Numbered from the stretch's first letter, positions 13,309-21,713 are shown. The stretch is 23,009 bases of DNA from Oscillibacter sp. (GCA_009773995.1 VSMY01000029.1:1-23009), one strand, 5' to 3'. Made by a program: numbers and translations. The notes: generated from the letters alone by a model not told the origin.

Positions 13309-13913
13309 GCCTTCACATCCACCGGCTCATAGTTGGGATCGGCGGAAGGGGGCACATAGAGCGGCCCGCCGATATACTTGATGATGACCTCCGCCTTTTG
13401 CTTGACGGAAATCTCGATGTCGCCGGGAACAAACTCGAATTCCGTCTGGTTGATCCGCCAGTCGAAATTCAGTTTATCCATCTCATATCGGATGTTCATC
13501 TCGCCGGGGTTCCAGTCAATCTCCGGGCCCTCTTTGGGGATGAAGTCCATGGCGGGCTGGCTGAACATCTGCTCGCTGATGGCGGTCCTCGCCAGCTGGG
13601 CCTGCACGTCCTCGCCGAATTTGGCCTTCAGGTAGAGCTCTCCCTCCTGGGCCCGGGCGGCGGTGGCGCTGTAGGCGGCCTGCTGCCCCTTCTGGGCGCT
13701 TTGCTCAATGCTGCGGACCGGGCTGGGGGAAATGGACTGACGCATCTCGAAGGTATCCATGTTCAGCTGGATGGGCCTGCTCTTGATGCTCAAGCCCCCC
13801 TTGTCCCTGGAAATCTCCAATTCCGCCGTGCCCCGGGTATACTGCAGCTGGGCCCGGGAGGTCCGCATCTCGATTTCAATAGGCACACTGGTGATTTCAA
13901 GAAGCTGTCTCAT
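13305..13913 (-). CDS. yviE: DUF6470 family protein (YviE-like)
   Basis: This 202-aa cytoplasmic protein without a signal peptide or membrane segment has the same position (between flgL and fliW) and a similar size to Bacillus YviE. It begins LLEITSVPIEIEMRTSRAQL and ends with an alternating-hydrophobic beta-rich half (EIDWNPGEMNIRYEMDKL, then FEFVPGDIEISVKQKAEV). The biochemical function is unknown; conserved linkage to fliW-csrA suggests a role in flagellar filament assembly or regulation. The ATG at 13911-13913 has AAGGAG about 13 nt upstream, a longer spacer than usual. It overlaps fliW by 4 bp. Confidence 0.85.
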   Translation of the reverse strand: MRQLLEITSVPIEIEMRTSRAQLQYTRGTAELEISRDKGGLSIKSRPIQLNMDTFEMRQSISPSPVRSIEQSAQKGQQAAYSATAARAQEGELYLKAKFGEDVQAQLARTAISEQMFSQPAMDFIPKEGPEIDWNPGEMNIRYEMDKLNFDWRINQTEFEFVPGDIEISVKQKAEVIIKYIGGPLYVPPSADPNYEPVDVKA

Positions 13914-13959
13914 AGGTCATGGCGCACTCCTTCCTCTGAAAAAAATATATTCTTTCTTT

Positions 13960-15453
13960 TTAGAAATTCATATAATCCATCAGGCTCTGGGACAGAACGC
14001 TGTTGCCCACCTTCAAGGCCGCATCGTAGCAGTAGCGGGCAAACATAAAGTCGGAAATGGCGGCGGCGGGGTCCGCGTCCTCCAATTCCATATACTGCTG
14101 CTTCAAAGACTCCTTCGTGTCGGTGAGGAGCTCGCTGTTGTCCCGGAGGAAGCCGCTCTGGGTGTCCAGCTCCGTCCAGCGCTCCCGGAAGGAGCTGTTG
14201 CTCTCCTCGTACTCCTGGAACAGGGCCTGGAAGCGGAGCTCGTCGTCGTCGCTGGCAAACTTTCCGGTGTCGGAATTGCAGCGCTGGAGAATCTGGCCGA
14301 TTTCGTTGACCACGGAGATGACGTTTTTGGGGATCTTATCCACCACTCCTATGACGTTCCCCTTGTCGTCCTTTACCTTCACGCCGTCCTTGGTTCCGTA
14401 GCCGCCCAGGTAGTAGACGCCCTGGAGGGTCATGTCGAACACGGTGGAGGACACCGCCGCGCCGTCCGCCTCCTTGTGGCCCAGGCCCACGTCGATATTC
14501 TTGGCCTCGCTTTTCAGGAAGTATTCCATCTTCTCCACATCGGCGGGATCGTTGGAATCCACGGCCACGCCACGGTAATAGAGGCCCGTGGCCGCCTCGT
14601 CCTTCTCGTTGGTTCCGGTGCCGTCCGGCTTCAGGTACCTGTAAGAGGTGGTGGGGTTATACGCTTCATTTTCCTTGGGGACCTGTTTGGCTTCGGCCTC
14701 CAGCATTGTTCCCGTTCCCGAACCGTCATTCTTGATATACTGTCCATATCTGGGGTCCCGCAGCCGCGGGTCGTCCGTACCCGGAGCCGCTGGGTTGTCA
14801 ATGACCTCTTGGGTGAATTCCTCATCGTAGTCGGGATTCTCCTCATACGTCAATGCGGCCTTTTGGGGATCATTGGTAAACAGCTCGCCGGGCCCAACCA
14901 GCGCCGGGTCGGCTTCATACCGGAAGGCCGGGGCCTGACTCTCCTTGGTCGCGTCCAGAGGCTCCGCGATATACGCCGGGTTCGCCTGAGGGCCCCAGGT
15001 GAAGGGGGGATTCAGCGTGTCCGCCCCGGAGAAGACGTAGTTTTCGCCGTAGCGGCCGTTCATGATTTGGGCAATGTCCTTTGCCTTGGCGCACAGGGAC
15101 TGCCCCAGGGCCAGGCGGCCCGGGCCCGTGGAGTCGCTGGCGGCGCGGATGATACTGGCCACGGAGGCGTCGTCCGCCCGGGAGTACAGGTCCGTGGAGG
15201 CGTTCTCCAAAGCCGCCCAGGCCACGTCGTACTTGTGGCGCAGGGACTCGTTCACGTCCAGCTGGCTCTGGGCCTTCCAATAGGAGTTGCGGATCTGGAA
15301 GCACCGGGTGGCCAGGGCCGGGTCCTCGGCGTAGGAGTTGAAGAGCCGCCGGGTCAGGATCGTGTTCATCGCCTTGGTCATGGTATTGTTGGACCCGTTC
15401 AGGCTGTAGCGGTAGTTTTTCAGCGTGCCCACGGTGGTCATTCTTGGAATCAT
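13960..15453 (-). CDS. flgL: Flagellar hook-filament junction protein FlgL with large central insertion
   Basis: This is the 497-aa hook-associated protein 3, exported to join the hook-FlgK ring to the filament. The N-terminal coiled coil (residues about 5-145, including NGRYGENYVFSGADT) and the C-terminal coiled coil (about 375-497, ending SVLSQSLMDYMNF) match the family. Bacillus FlgL is about 300 aa, so about 200 residues (about 150-350) form an enlarged exposed domain. Within it, residues about 233-258 and 269-290 share a pattern with repeats in FlgK (for example DPRYGQYIKNDGSGTG). The ATG at 15451-15453 has AGGAGGAGG upstream. It lies 18 nt after flgK. Confidence 0.9.
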   Translation of the reverse strand: MIPRMTTVGTLKNYRYSLNGSNNTMTKAMNTILTRRLFNSYAEDPALATRCFQIRNSYWKAQSQLDVNESLRHKYDVAWAALENASTDLYSRADDASVASIIRAASDSTGPGRLALGQSLCAKAKDIAQIMNGRYGENYVFSGADTLNPPFTWGPQANPAYIAEPLDATKESQAPAFRYEADPALVGPGELFTNDPQKAALTYEENPDYDEEFTQEVIDNPAAPGTDDPRLRDPRYGQYIKNDGSGTGTMLEAEAKQVPKENEAYNPTTSYRYLKPDGTGTNEKDEAATGLYYRGVAVDSNDPADVEKMEYFLKSEAKNIDVGLGHKEADGAAVSSTVFDMTLQGVYYLGGYGTKDGVKVKDDKGNVIGVVDKIPKNVISVVNEIGQILQRCNSDTGKFASDDDELRFQALFQEYEESNSSFRERWTELDTQSGFLRDNSELLTDTKESLKQQYMELEDADPAAAISDFMFARYCYDAALKVGNSVLSQSLMDYMNF

Positions 15454-15471
15454 ATGGCGTCCTCCTCCTTA

Positions 15472-18228
15472 TCAGGTCGTTATGCCGGTACCGTTGATGA
15501 GTTTGTCCAGCACACTGTCGATGGTGGTCATCAGCCGGCAGGCCGCGTTATAGGATTTCGAGTACATCATCAGGTTCATGGCCTCGTCGTTGAAGTCCAC
15601 GGAGGACACGGAGTCCCGGCTTGTGTCCACGGACAGGAGGTTTTTATAGCTGCTGTTCAGGTCGACTTCCGTCTTTGCCTGGTCTTCGCCCCGCGTCGTT
15701 CCGATGTTGTTCCACATCTCGAAGAAGGTTCCGTTCAGCATGGGCACGCCGCTGGCGTTCTCATAGCCGTCCAGGTCCGTGGGGATAAAGTCAAATTTCT
15801 GGTTGGTCACCAGGTACTCGAAGTGCCGGATGTTCTCGCTGGCGCCGGAGGCGGGCTCCAAGGCTTCGGGAGGGCAGGTGTAGTCGCACACCAGGAGGTG
15901 GGTCGTGTCCCAGGTCTTGGAAATGGAGATGTTGGCCGCCGTGATGCCGGAGGGATCGTCGTTTCCGGGGTTGTTGCTGAACAGCACGCCGCCCCGGAAG
16001 AAGCCGTTGGAAAGGGGTTTCCCGTCCTTGTCCAGTACCGGATTCCTATTCTCGTCCAGCTTCTCCTGCTTCAAATACTCCTCGATCGAGGCGGCGGGGC
16101 CCATGGCGGCCTTCGCCTCATCGGGGATATCCTCCCACTTGGTATCTTTGTTCAGGACCAGCTCCTGATCCGCGCCCGCGGCGTCCTGGTACTTCACCGT
16201 CACCGGGACGCCCACGGTCTCGCCCTTGTCGTTGGTCCCTTGGGTGATGTAGTTCCCGTTCGGGTCCATCAAAAAGCCCTGGTTGGCCTCGTTCATGACC
16301 TTGGCGAACTGGTTGGCCAGCAGGTCCAGGGTTCTCTGGTAATAGGGGATGCCCCGCTTGCCGCCGGCGTTTTCGTCCACCTTTTCAATCGTTTCCCGAT
16401 CCGTGAACTCGCCCTTCTCCGTGAGCATCTCCCGCCAGGCCTGGATTTTGCCGGTGAGATCGTTGTCGTCCAGGCTGACGTCCCTGGAGACCTCCTGGGT
16501 GACCATCTGCTGGGTATAGGCGTAGGTCCCGTTGGACAGCAGAACCCGCTTGTAAATCATCAGCGTGGTGTCTCCGGGATTCGGCAGGTCCGGCGTCGTC
16601 ACCGAGATCCGGTTCTTGTTGGGGTCGTTGACCATTTGCGCCCGGTCCAGGTCCGCCGTGGGCTTCCCATTTTCGTCCAAATAGGGCGCATAGGCGGGGT
16701 TCGACTTGGGCCCCAGGGCGGCGTGGGCCTCATCGGTGGGGTTTCCGTCCGCGTCCAGATACTGCGTGTCAGGGTCCGCATGATCCCAAGCCGGGTTCTC
16801 TATCTTCTCTTTGACGGCTGCCGCCGCCGTGGCCACCGCTTCATTCGCGGCGTTCAAATACGGCAGCGTCGTCGGGTCGTCGGGGTCGGCTTTCCGCGTC
16901 ACCGGCACCTTGAACAGGTCCTTGATGGCCACCAGATTGCCCTTTCCGTCGTCCACCAGGCGGTCTCCCGAGACCGCGGCGGGGGACCCTTTGTCCATGG
17001 CCACGTATACCTCGCCGAGCTTGTTTTTCAGCTTGGTGATGGTCATGTTGTAATTGGGATCGGTGACTTTTTTCGCCTCGGCCAGGCTCGCCGTGGGCTT
17101 CCCGTCCTCGGTCAGGTAGGGCATATAGGCGGAGTTCGCCATCGGCTTCTCGGCGGCGTGGGCCGCGTCCGTGGGATTCCCGTTCGCGTCCAGATACCGC
17201 AGGGCCGGATTGTCGCCCTGGGTCCAATTCGGGTTTTCCTCCTTTACCATGGCGGCATCGTCTTTATTGAAGGTAGGGATAAAAGTGCCCGGGTTCGCCG
17301 GGTCCTCCATCAAGTAGGGCCAGGTATCCTCATTGGTGGGGTCAAATGCCGCGTCCGGGTTTTCCACCGGCAGCTTATCCAGCTTGATCTGGGCGCCGTA
17401 TATGCCGTCGATCAGCAGGGATTCGTCGGTGAAGACCTGGCTGTCCGGGTTGGCGTCGCCCAGGCGGATGGTCAGCTTTTCCACCGTCAGTCCCCCGGCG
17501 ATTTCCTCCTCGCTGTAGGTTACGTTGATGTCAATCAGCTCGGAGAGCTTGTCGATCTGGCGGTTCCGCTCGTCCCGGAGTTCCAGGGAGGGATCCCCAT
17601 GGATTTCGTTTTTGCGAATCTCCTCGTTCAAAGAGCGGATGGTGGTCAGGTAGCCGTTGACCTCCGCGATGTTCTGCTCCAGCTTGGACTCGGTGTTCTC
17701 CCGGACCTCTTCCAGCTTGTTGGCGTATCTGTTCAGCAGGGTGATCAGATTCTTGCATACCTGCCGGACGGTGTTGTCGTACTCCTGGTGTCCCGTCTGG
17801 TCCACCAGGTTTTTGAAGGCCTCGCCCAGCTTCTCGAGCTCCAAGCCCAGGACGCCGTGGCCGCCCTCGCCCTTGCTCTCGTCGCCCGCGCCCACCTCGT
17901 CCAGAATCTGCTGAATTTCGTCCAGAATCTCCAGCCGGCCGTCGGCGTAGCCCAGCTGGGCGTTCAGCGTCCGGTAGCGGATATCCAGGTAGGGGCTGCG
18001 AATTTGAGAGAGGCTCTTCACCAGCGCGCCCTGGCCCGTGCGGACGTCGCCCGCAGAGTAATAGCGGTCCGCTCCGGCGGTATAAAGGCTCACTTGGTTC
18101 AGCCGCTGGCGGGTATAGCCTTCGGTATTGATGTTGGAAATATTGTTTCCCGTCACCGTGATGCCGGTCTGGGCGGCGTAAATCGCCAGCCGGGCCTGGG
18201 TGAAGGACCCAAACGTGCCAATGCCCAT
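15472..18228 (-). CDS. flgK: Flagellar hook-associated protein FlgK, unusually long with internal repeats
   Basis: This is the 918-aa hook-associated protein 1, about 400 residues longer than Bacillus FlgK (about 507). The N-terminus (TGITVTGNNISNINTEGYTR, residues about 21-40) and C-terminus (SSVDFNDEAMNLMMYSKSYN, about 875-894) are the diagnostic rod-hook family motifs. The enlarged middle contains two copies of a repeat of about 67 residues (about 328-394 and 472-539) with 33 of 50 residues identical in their ungapped cores. The ATG at 18226-18228 has AAGGAG nine nucleotides upstream. The ends should pack in the axial core, while the repeats should face outward. FlgN is its likely export chaperone. 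Confidence 0.93.
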   Translation of the reverse strand: MGIGTFGSFTQARLAIYAAQTGITVTGNNISNINTEGYTRQRLNQVSLYTAGADRYYSAGDVRTGQGALVKSLSQIRSPYLDIRYRTLNAQLGYADGRLEILDEIQQILDEVGAGDESKGEGGHGVLGLELEKLGEAFKNLVDQTGHQEYDNTVRQVCKNLITLLNRYANKLEEVRENTESKLEQNIAEVNGYLTTIRSLNEEIRKNEIHGDPSLELRDERNRQIDKLSELIDINVTYSEEEIAGGLTVEKLTIRLGDANPDSQVFTDESLLIDGIYGAQIKLDKLPVENPDAAFDPTNEDTWPYLMEDPANPGTFIPTFNKDDAAMVKEENPNWTQGDNPALRYLDANGNPTDAAHAAEKPMANSAYMPYLTEDGKPTASLAEAKKVTDPNYNMTITKLKNKLGEVYVAMDKGSPAAVSGDRLVDDGKGNLVAIKDLFKVPVTRKADPDDPTTLPYLNAANEAVATAAAAVKEKIENPAWDHADPDTQYLDADGNPTDEAHAALGPKSNPAYAPYLDENGKPTADLDRAQMVNDPNKNRISVTTPDLPNPGDTTLMIYKRVLLSNGTYAYTQQMVTQEVSRDVSLDDNDLTGKIQAWREMLTEKGEFTDRETIEKVDENAGGKRGIPYYQRTLDLLANQFAKVMNEANQGFLMDPNGNYITQGTNDKGETVGVPVTVKYQDAAGADQELVLNKDTKWEDIPDEAKAAMGPAASIEEYLKQEKLDENRNPVLDKDGKPLSNGFFRGGVLFSNNPGNDDPSGITAANISISKTWDTTHLLVCDYTCPPEALEPASGASENIRHFEYLVTNQKFDFIPTDLDGYENASGVPMLNGTFFEMWNNIGTTRGEDQAKTEVDLNSSYKNLLSVDTSRDSVSSVDFNDEAMNLMMYSKSYNAACRLMTTIDSVLDKLINGTGITT
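16612..17247 (-). repeat. Two-copy internal protein repeat in FlgK
   Basis: Copy 1 is encoded at about 17047-17247 and copy 2 at about 16612-16815. The 50-residue cores begin YLDANGNPTDAAHAA and YLDADGNPTDEAHAA and end TDPNYN and NDPNKN. Each copy itself holds two sub-units of about 24 residues built on Y-L-D-x-(N/D)-G-x-P-T. The intervening 77 or so residues are not obviously repeated. Confidence 0.85.
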
Positions 18229-18257
18229 ATCAAAGTACTCCTTTTCGTCTTCGCGTG

Positions 18258-18749
18258 TCAGGCGCGGAAATCCGTCTTCATGGACGGGGGCGGGGCGCTG
18301 CCTTCCGGCTCCCTGCCGTAGCCTGGGCCCATCGGCGCGGCGGCGGGGGGAGGTCCTCCCAGCTGCGCGATGATGCCGTCCACCTCGCGGCGGGTCTGCT
18401 CCAAAAGGGACCGCGTCTTTCCGGCGGCTTGCTGGTAGGCGGCGTAGCGCTCCTTCAGCTCCGCCACCGCCCGGCGGGCCTCCTCCTGCATGGCGGGGGG
18501 AAAGCGGCCGGGAACCTCGCTCATGGGCACGCCCACCAGCTCCAGCTGAGGCAGCAGCTTATCCCGTGTCAGTTCCAGGCCGCGGAAGTTCAGGGCCTGG
18601 GCCTGCTCCTGGTTCAAAAGCTCGTTCAAAACCATCAGGTCGTCCGTCTGGGCGGCGGCCAGCTTCTTCTCGTTCAGGTCCGTGAGGCTTTCCAGCCCCC
18701 GGCTCATGGAGCGCAGAAAATTCAGGTAGGAACGATACAACTCATCCAT
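18258..18749 (-). CDS. flgN: FlgN family flagellar export chaperone
   Basis: This 163-aa cytoplasmic helical protein is predicted to hold FlgK and FlgL ready for export. Residues 1-130 are nearly all helix-forming and begin MDELYRSYLNFLRSMSRGLE, then LTDLNEKKLAAAQTDDLMVL, the usual FlgN pattern. The last 30 or so residues are Gly/Pro-rich and probably disordered. The ATG at 18747-18749 lies 3 nt after flgM, with GGAGG formed by its last codons. Sequence conservation in this family is low, so the call rests on both the helix pattern and the position between flgM and flgK. Confidence 0.85.
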   Translation of the reverse strand: MDELYRSYLNFLRSMSRGLESLTDLNEKKLAAAQTDDLMVLNELLNQEQAQALNFRGLELTRDKLLPQLELVGVPMSEVPGRFPPAMQEEARRAVAELKERYAAYQQAAGKTRSLLEQTRREVDGIIAQLGGPPPAAAPMGPGYGREPEGSAPPPSMKTDFRA

Positions 18750-18752
18750 GGC

Positions 18753-19058
18753 TCATTCCTCCACCAGGAACAGCATCCGGCCCGCGATGGCCATGGGGTC
18801 CGGCCGGTACTCCCCGGCGGACACCTCCCGGCGCAGCTCCTGGATGTCGCCGGTGGTGTTGGCGGTCCGCACCTCCCGGGAGAGGCGGCTCACCATCTCC
18901 ATCTGAAAGCTCCTCCGGCCTGCGGGGGCGGAAAACTCGGCGGAGTCGTAGTTATGCCCGGAGACGGGCTGCGCGGCTGCTCCCCGCTTTTGGGCGGGGT
19001 AATAGGTCTTCGTCCGGCCGATGGAAGAGATGGGGCCGGAACCGGTAGAAGTCAGCAT
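18753..19058 (-). CDS. flgM: Anti-sigma-28 factor FlgM
   Basis: This 101-aa protein binds and inhibits the flagellar sigma factor (SigD/FliA) until the hook is complete. The N-terminal half is disordered-looking (TSTGSGPISSIGRTKTYY). The C-terminal half contains the sigma-binding helices: VSRLSREVRTANTTGDIQEL, then VSAGEYRPDPMAIAGRML, the classic FlgM pattern. The ATG at 19056-19058 is preferred over GTG at 19062-19064, because AAGGATGTGA is then 6 nt upstream. It is the first gene of the flgM-flgN-flgK-flgL-yviE-fliW-csrA-yjfB operon and is preceded by a sigma-D promoter, giving feedback control. Confidence 0.9.
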   Translation of the reverse strand: MLTSTGSGPISSIGRTKTYYPAQKRGAAAQPVSGHNYDSAEFSAPAGRRSFQMEMVSRLSREVRTANTTGDIQELRREVSAGEYRPDPMAIAGRMLFLVEE

Positions 19059-19114
19059 GATCACTCACATCCTTTGCTCTTGACAGCATTCCACTTCATA
19101 TCACTTCATTATTC

Positions 19115-19141
19115 ATATCGGCTAAACGGCAGGAAAGTTAA
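19115..19141 (-). promoter_or_regulatory. Sigma-D (sigma-28) flagellar promoter for the flgM operon
   Basis: On the minus strand GCCGATAT (19122-19115) is an exact match to the sigma-28 -10 consensus. The -35 is TTAA (19141-19138) with a 15-nt spacer, or TAAC with 14. It lies about 57 nt before the flgM ATG. Confidence 0.88.
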
Positions 19142-19203
19142 GAACGAGAGGGAGAATTTTCTTAATTCCCGGAGAAACGGGGGACCGGGGCGCGGGTTCC
19201 GGC

Positions 19204-19242
19204 AGGAAAACGATCCCCGCCTCCTTCCCGGAGACGGGGACC
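19204..19242 (-). terminator. Probable terminator after cheB
   Basis: Arms 19212-19224 and 19230-19242 pair over 13 bp with two G-U pairs and a 5-nt loop; on the minus strand the stem is followed by GTTTTCC. It separates the che operon from the flgM promoter. The T run is short, so read-through is possible. Confidence 0.6.
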
Positions 19243-19261
19243 GCGCAGAGCTTTGCCGATT

Positions 19262-20302
19262 TCAGTGCAGCGTCTTCAAATGCCGGAGCAGCACGTTGGC
19301 CACGTTGTCGCAGGACGCCTGGATGCAGACGGCCCCGATGTCGTTGGCCACCATGGGCATGCCGTACACCACGCTGGATTCCTTGTCCTGGCCGATGGTG
19401 TAGGCCCCCTTTTTCCGCATTTCCAGGAGTCCCGCGGCGCCGTCCTGGCCCATGCCGGTCATGATGATGCCCACCATTCTGCACCGGACCACGTCCGCCA
19501 TGGAGTGGAACATGGCGTCCACCGACGGGCGGTGTCCGCTGACCTTCTCCCCCGGCGTGCAGGAAACGGTGTACTTGTCGCCGATGCGCACCACCCGGCA
19601 CTGGAGATCCGCCGGGGCCACCAGGGCCAGCCCCCGGTGGAGCTCGTCGCCGTTCCGGGCCTCCCGGACCTCCATCTTGCAGATGCGGTTCAGCCGGTCG
19701 GCGTACATCTGGGTGAAGCCCTTGGGCATGTGCTGGACGATGACCATGGGCGGAATGTCCGCCGGCAGACGGCGCATGACCTCCAGGGTGGCCTCCGTGC
19801 CTCCCGTGGAGGCGCCCAGGCCCACCAGCACCCGGTCCAGAACGGAACCGCCCCCCAGATTCGGCGTGTCCACCGCCACGGAGGGGCTCCGCAGCGGGGC
19901 GGAACGGGGCCTCGCCATGGAAGCCACCAGAATCTTTTGCGTGAGGTTGGTGATGAAGACTTCCTTGCTCTCCTGCACGTCGGGCTTCCGGACGAAATCC
20001 ACCGCGCCGGCGTTCAGCGCGTCGAAGACCTTCAGGTTCAGGGAGGAGCAGAGGATCACCGGCACGGGATGGGCGGGCAGGTACTCCTTCAAAAAGTCGA
20101 TGCCGCTCTGGCCGGGCATTTCCACGTCCATGGTGACCACGTCCGGGTTCAGGCGGGGCAGCTTCTGTTTCGCGTCCAGGGTGTTGATGGCGTAGCCGAT
20201 CACCTCAATCCTGGGATGGGCCGAGAGGCCCTGGATGATGAGGTTCCGGGCCAGGGCGGAGTCGTCCACCACCAGCACGCGGATCTTTTTCCCCAGTTCC
20301 AT
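19262..20302 (-). CDS. cheB: Chemotaxis response regulator, protein-glutamate methylesterase/deamidase CheB
   Basis: This 346-aa cytoplasmic enzyme removes methyl groups from, and deamidates, chemoreceptors when phosphorylated by CheA. The receiver domain (residues about 6-125) has acidic D13-D14, phospho-acceptor D59 (VVTMDVEMP) and K107 (VRKP). The methylesterase domain (about 155-346) has the catalytic triad S165 (GASTGG), H191 (VQHMPKGFT) and D287 (MTGMGQDGA). The length is standard. The ATG at 20300-20302 follows AAGGAGGTGG with a long spacer of about 12 nt. It is the last gene of cheA-cheW-cheR-cheB in this window, 21 nt after cheR. Confidence 0.96.
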   Translation of the reverse strand: MELGKKIRVLVVDDSALARNLIIQGLSAHPRIEVIGYAINTLDAKQKLPRLNPDVVTMDVEMPGQSGIDFLKEYLPAHPVPVILCSSLNLKVFDALNAGAVDFVRKPDVQESKEVFITNLTQKILVASMARPRSAPLRSPSVAVDTPNLGGGSVLDRVLVGLGASTGGTEATLEVMRRLPADIPPMVIVQHMPKGFTQMYADRLNRICKMEVREARNGDELHRGLALVAPADLQCRVVRIGDKYTVSCTPGEKVSGHRPSVDAMFHSMADVVRCRMVGIIMTGMGQDGAAGLLEMRKKGAYTIGQDKESSVVYGMPMVANDIGAVCIQASCDNVANVLLRHLKTLH

Positions 20303-20323
20303 TATGAGGGAACCACCTCCTTG

Positions 20324-21166
20324 TTATTTTTGGAAGGTCGCCGTAGCCAAACGGCGATAGGGCGCGTTCTGGCTCAGGTTCTCCGAGGCGCTGATCAGCA
20401 GATAGCCGCCGGGGACGGTGGCGTCGTAGAAACGGCGGACCAGGGCGTCCTTCGTGGGCTGGTCAAAATAGATCATCACGTTCCGGCAGAAGATCACGTC
20501 GAACTTCCGGCGGAATTTGATGGGGTCCATCAGGTTGAAGGTCTGGAAGATGACGTTGTCCTTCACGGCGGGGGTGACGGTGTGGGTGCCGTCCCGGCCC
20601 GGCGTGAAGTACTTCCGCTTCCAGTCCGCCGGGATGGTGTCCGGCAGGTTGTAGGTCCCCCGCCGGGCGCTGGCCAGCGCCTGGGCGGAGATGTCCGTGG
20701 CCAGGATGCGGGTGTCCCACTCCTTGGCCCTGGGCCCCAGATAGTCGTACAGGAACATGGTGATGTTGTAGGGTTCCTCTCCGCTGGAGCAGCCCGCGCT
20801 CCAGATGGCCAGGGTTTTGTCCCGCTCGTGGCGGCGGACGATTTCCGGAATGATGTTGTTGCAGAAATAATCCAGATGCTCCTTCTCCCGCATGAAGAAG
20901 GTGTAGTTTGTGGTCAGCTTGTTCAGGACCAGGGTGACCTCATCATTCTCCTTTTTGTCCAGGAGGTGGTTGACAAACTCCCCAAAGCTCGCGTAGCCCA
21001 GCTTTTTCAGGGCTGGAGAGAGGCGGCTGGTAATCAGCTGCTTCTTCTGGCCCAGGTCGATGCCGTAGCTGGACTGGATGAAGTTTACCATCCTCTTGAA
21101 GTCCGCGTCCGAAATCGTCATGGGGCCGAAGCCGCCCATCCCCTCATTCTTTTTTGCCGTATCCAT
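20324..21166 (-). CDS. cheR: Chemoreceptor glutamate methyltransferase CheR
   Basis: This 280-aa enzyme uses S-adenosylmethionine to methylate chemoreceptor glutamates, opposing CheB. The N-terminal helical domain covers residues about 16-90. TNYTFFMRE (86-94) corresponds to the conserved TxFFR segment. The SAM-binding motif WSAGCSSGEEPY lies at 122-133, the acidic ATDIS at about 156-160, and FCRNVMIYFD at 226-235. The ATG at 21164-21166 has only a weak GGTGA upstream. ATGs at codons 10 and 16 are alternatives, the former having GAGGGG next to it. It lies 29 nt after cheW. Confidence 0.95.
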   Translation of the reverse strand: MDTAKKNEGMGGFGPMTISDADFKRMVNFIQSSYGIDLGQKKQLITSRLSPALKKLGYASFGEFVNHLLDKKENDEVTLVLNKLTTNYTFFMREKEHLDYFCNNIIPEIVRRHERDKTLAIWSAGCSSGEEPYNITMFLYDYLGPRAKEWDTRILATDISAQALASARRGTYNLPDTIPADWKRKYFTPGRDGTHTVTPAVKDNVIFQTFNLMDPIKFRRKFDVIFCRNVMIYFDQPTKDALVRRFYDATVPGGYLLISASENLSQNAPYRRLATATFQK

Positions 21167-21195
21167 CGTTCTTGTTCACCGCTTTGTCAGGAAAA

Positions 21196-21690
21196 TTAGT
21201 CGCCGTAGCCGTGGGCAATCAGCTGCTCGCAGTCCAGCACCAGCATGGTGCCGGAGCCGTCCGGCAGGGTGCACATGCCGGAGACCAGCTTCTGGGGACT
21301 CTGGGAGGGGATGGGGACGATGCTCTCCAGGGGGATGTCCAGCATCAAATCCACGGAGTCCACCTGAATGCCCAGCTGGTTGTTGTTGTAGTCGATCACG
21401 ATCAAAATTCTCTCCTCCGCCGGGGGCTTGCCCAGGCGCAGGCGGATGTCCATGATGGGGATGATCTGGCCCCGCATGTTGAAGATGCCCTGGATATAGT
21501 CCGGCATCATGGGGAGGTAGGTGGCGTTGTAGACGTTCAGAATTTCCACCACCTGGTTGGCGTCGATGCCGATTTTCAGGTCGTCCACCGTGAAAATGAG
21601 GTGCTTCCGGCTGCCCGCGCCCTCGTCCTCGGGAGCCGTGGTCTCAATCTCGTCTTCCTCTACCTGGAACAGGACGTTTTCTTTACTCAT
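21196..21690 (-). CDS. cheW: Chemotaxis coupling protein CheW
   Basis: This 164-aa scaffold links chemoreceptors to the kinase CheA. After an acidic N-terminal tail (residues 1-27) a single CheW domain follows: HLIFTVDDLKIGIDANQVVE, then the conserved GIFNMRGQIIPIMDIRLRLG, and LGIQVDSVDLMLDIP. The ATG at 21688-21690 has GAAGGAGGG eight to nine nucleotides upstream. It lies 23 nt after cheA, in the same operon. The N-terminal extension is slightly longer than in classical CheW (about 140-160 aa). Confidence 0.94.
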   Translation of the reverse strand: MSKENVLFQVEEDEIETTAPEDEGAGSRKHLIFTVDDLKIGIDANQVVEILNVYNATYLPMMPDYIQGIFNMRGQIIPIMDIRLRLGKPPAEERILIVIDYNNNQLGIQVDSVDLMLDIPLESIVPIPSQSPQKLVSGMCTLPDGSGTMLVLDCEQLIAHGYGD

Positions 21691-21713
21691 TGCGTTTTTC
21701 CCTCCTTCGGCGC

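Noticed and set aside
13759..18321. A plus-strand open frame of about 1520 codons opposite flgK and flgL
   Set aside because: It is the antisense of two well-identified genes. Its translation is Val/Gly/His/Gln-rich without domains, as expected from GC-rich antisense frames.
19253..21199. A plus-strand open frame of about 650 codons opposite cheB and cheR
   Set aside because: It is antisense to genes with intact catalytic motifs, has no family resemblance, and shows the composition of a shadow frame.
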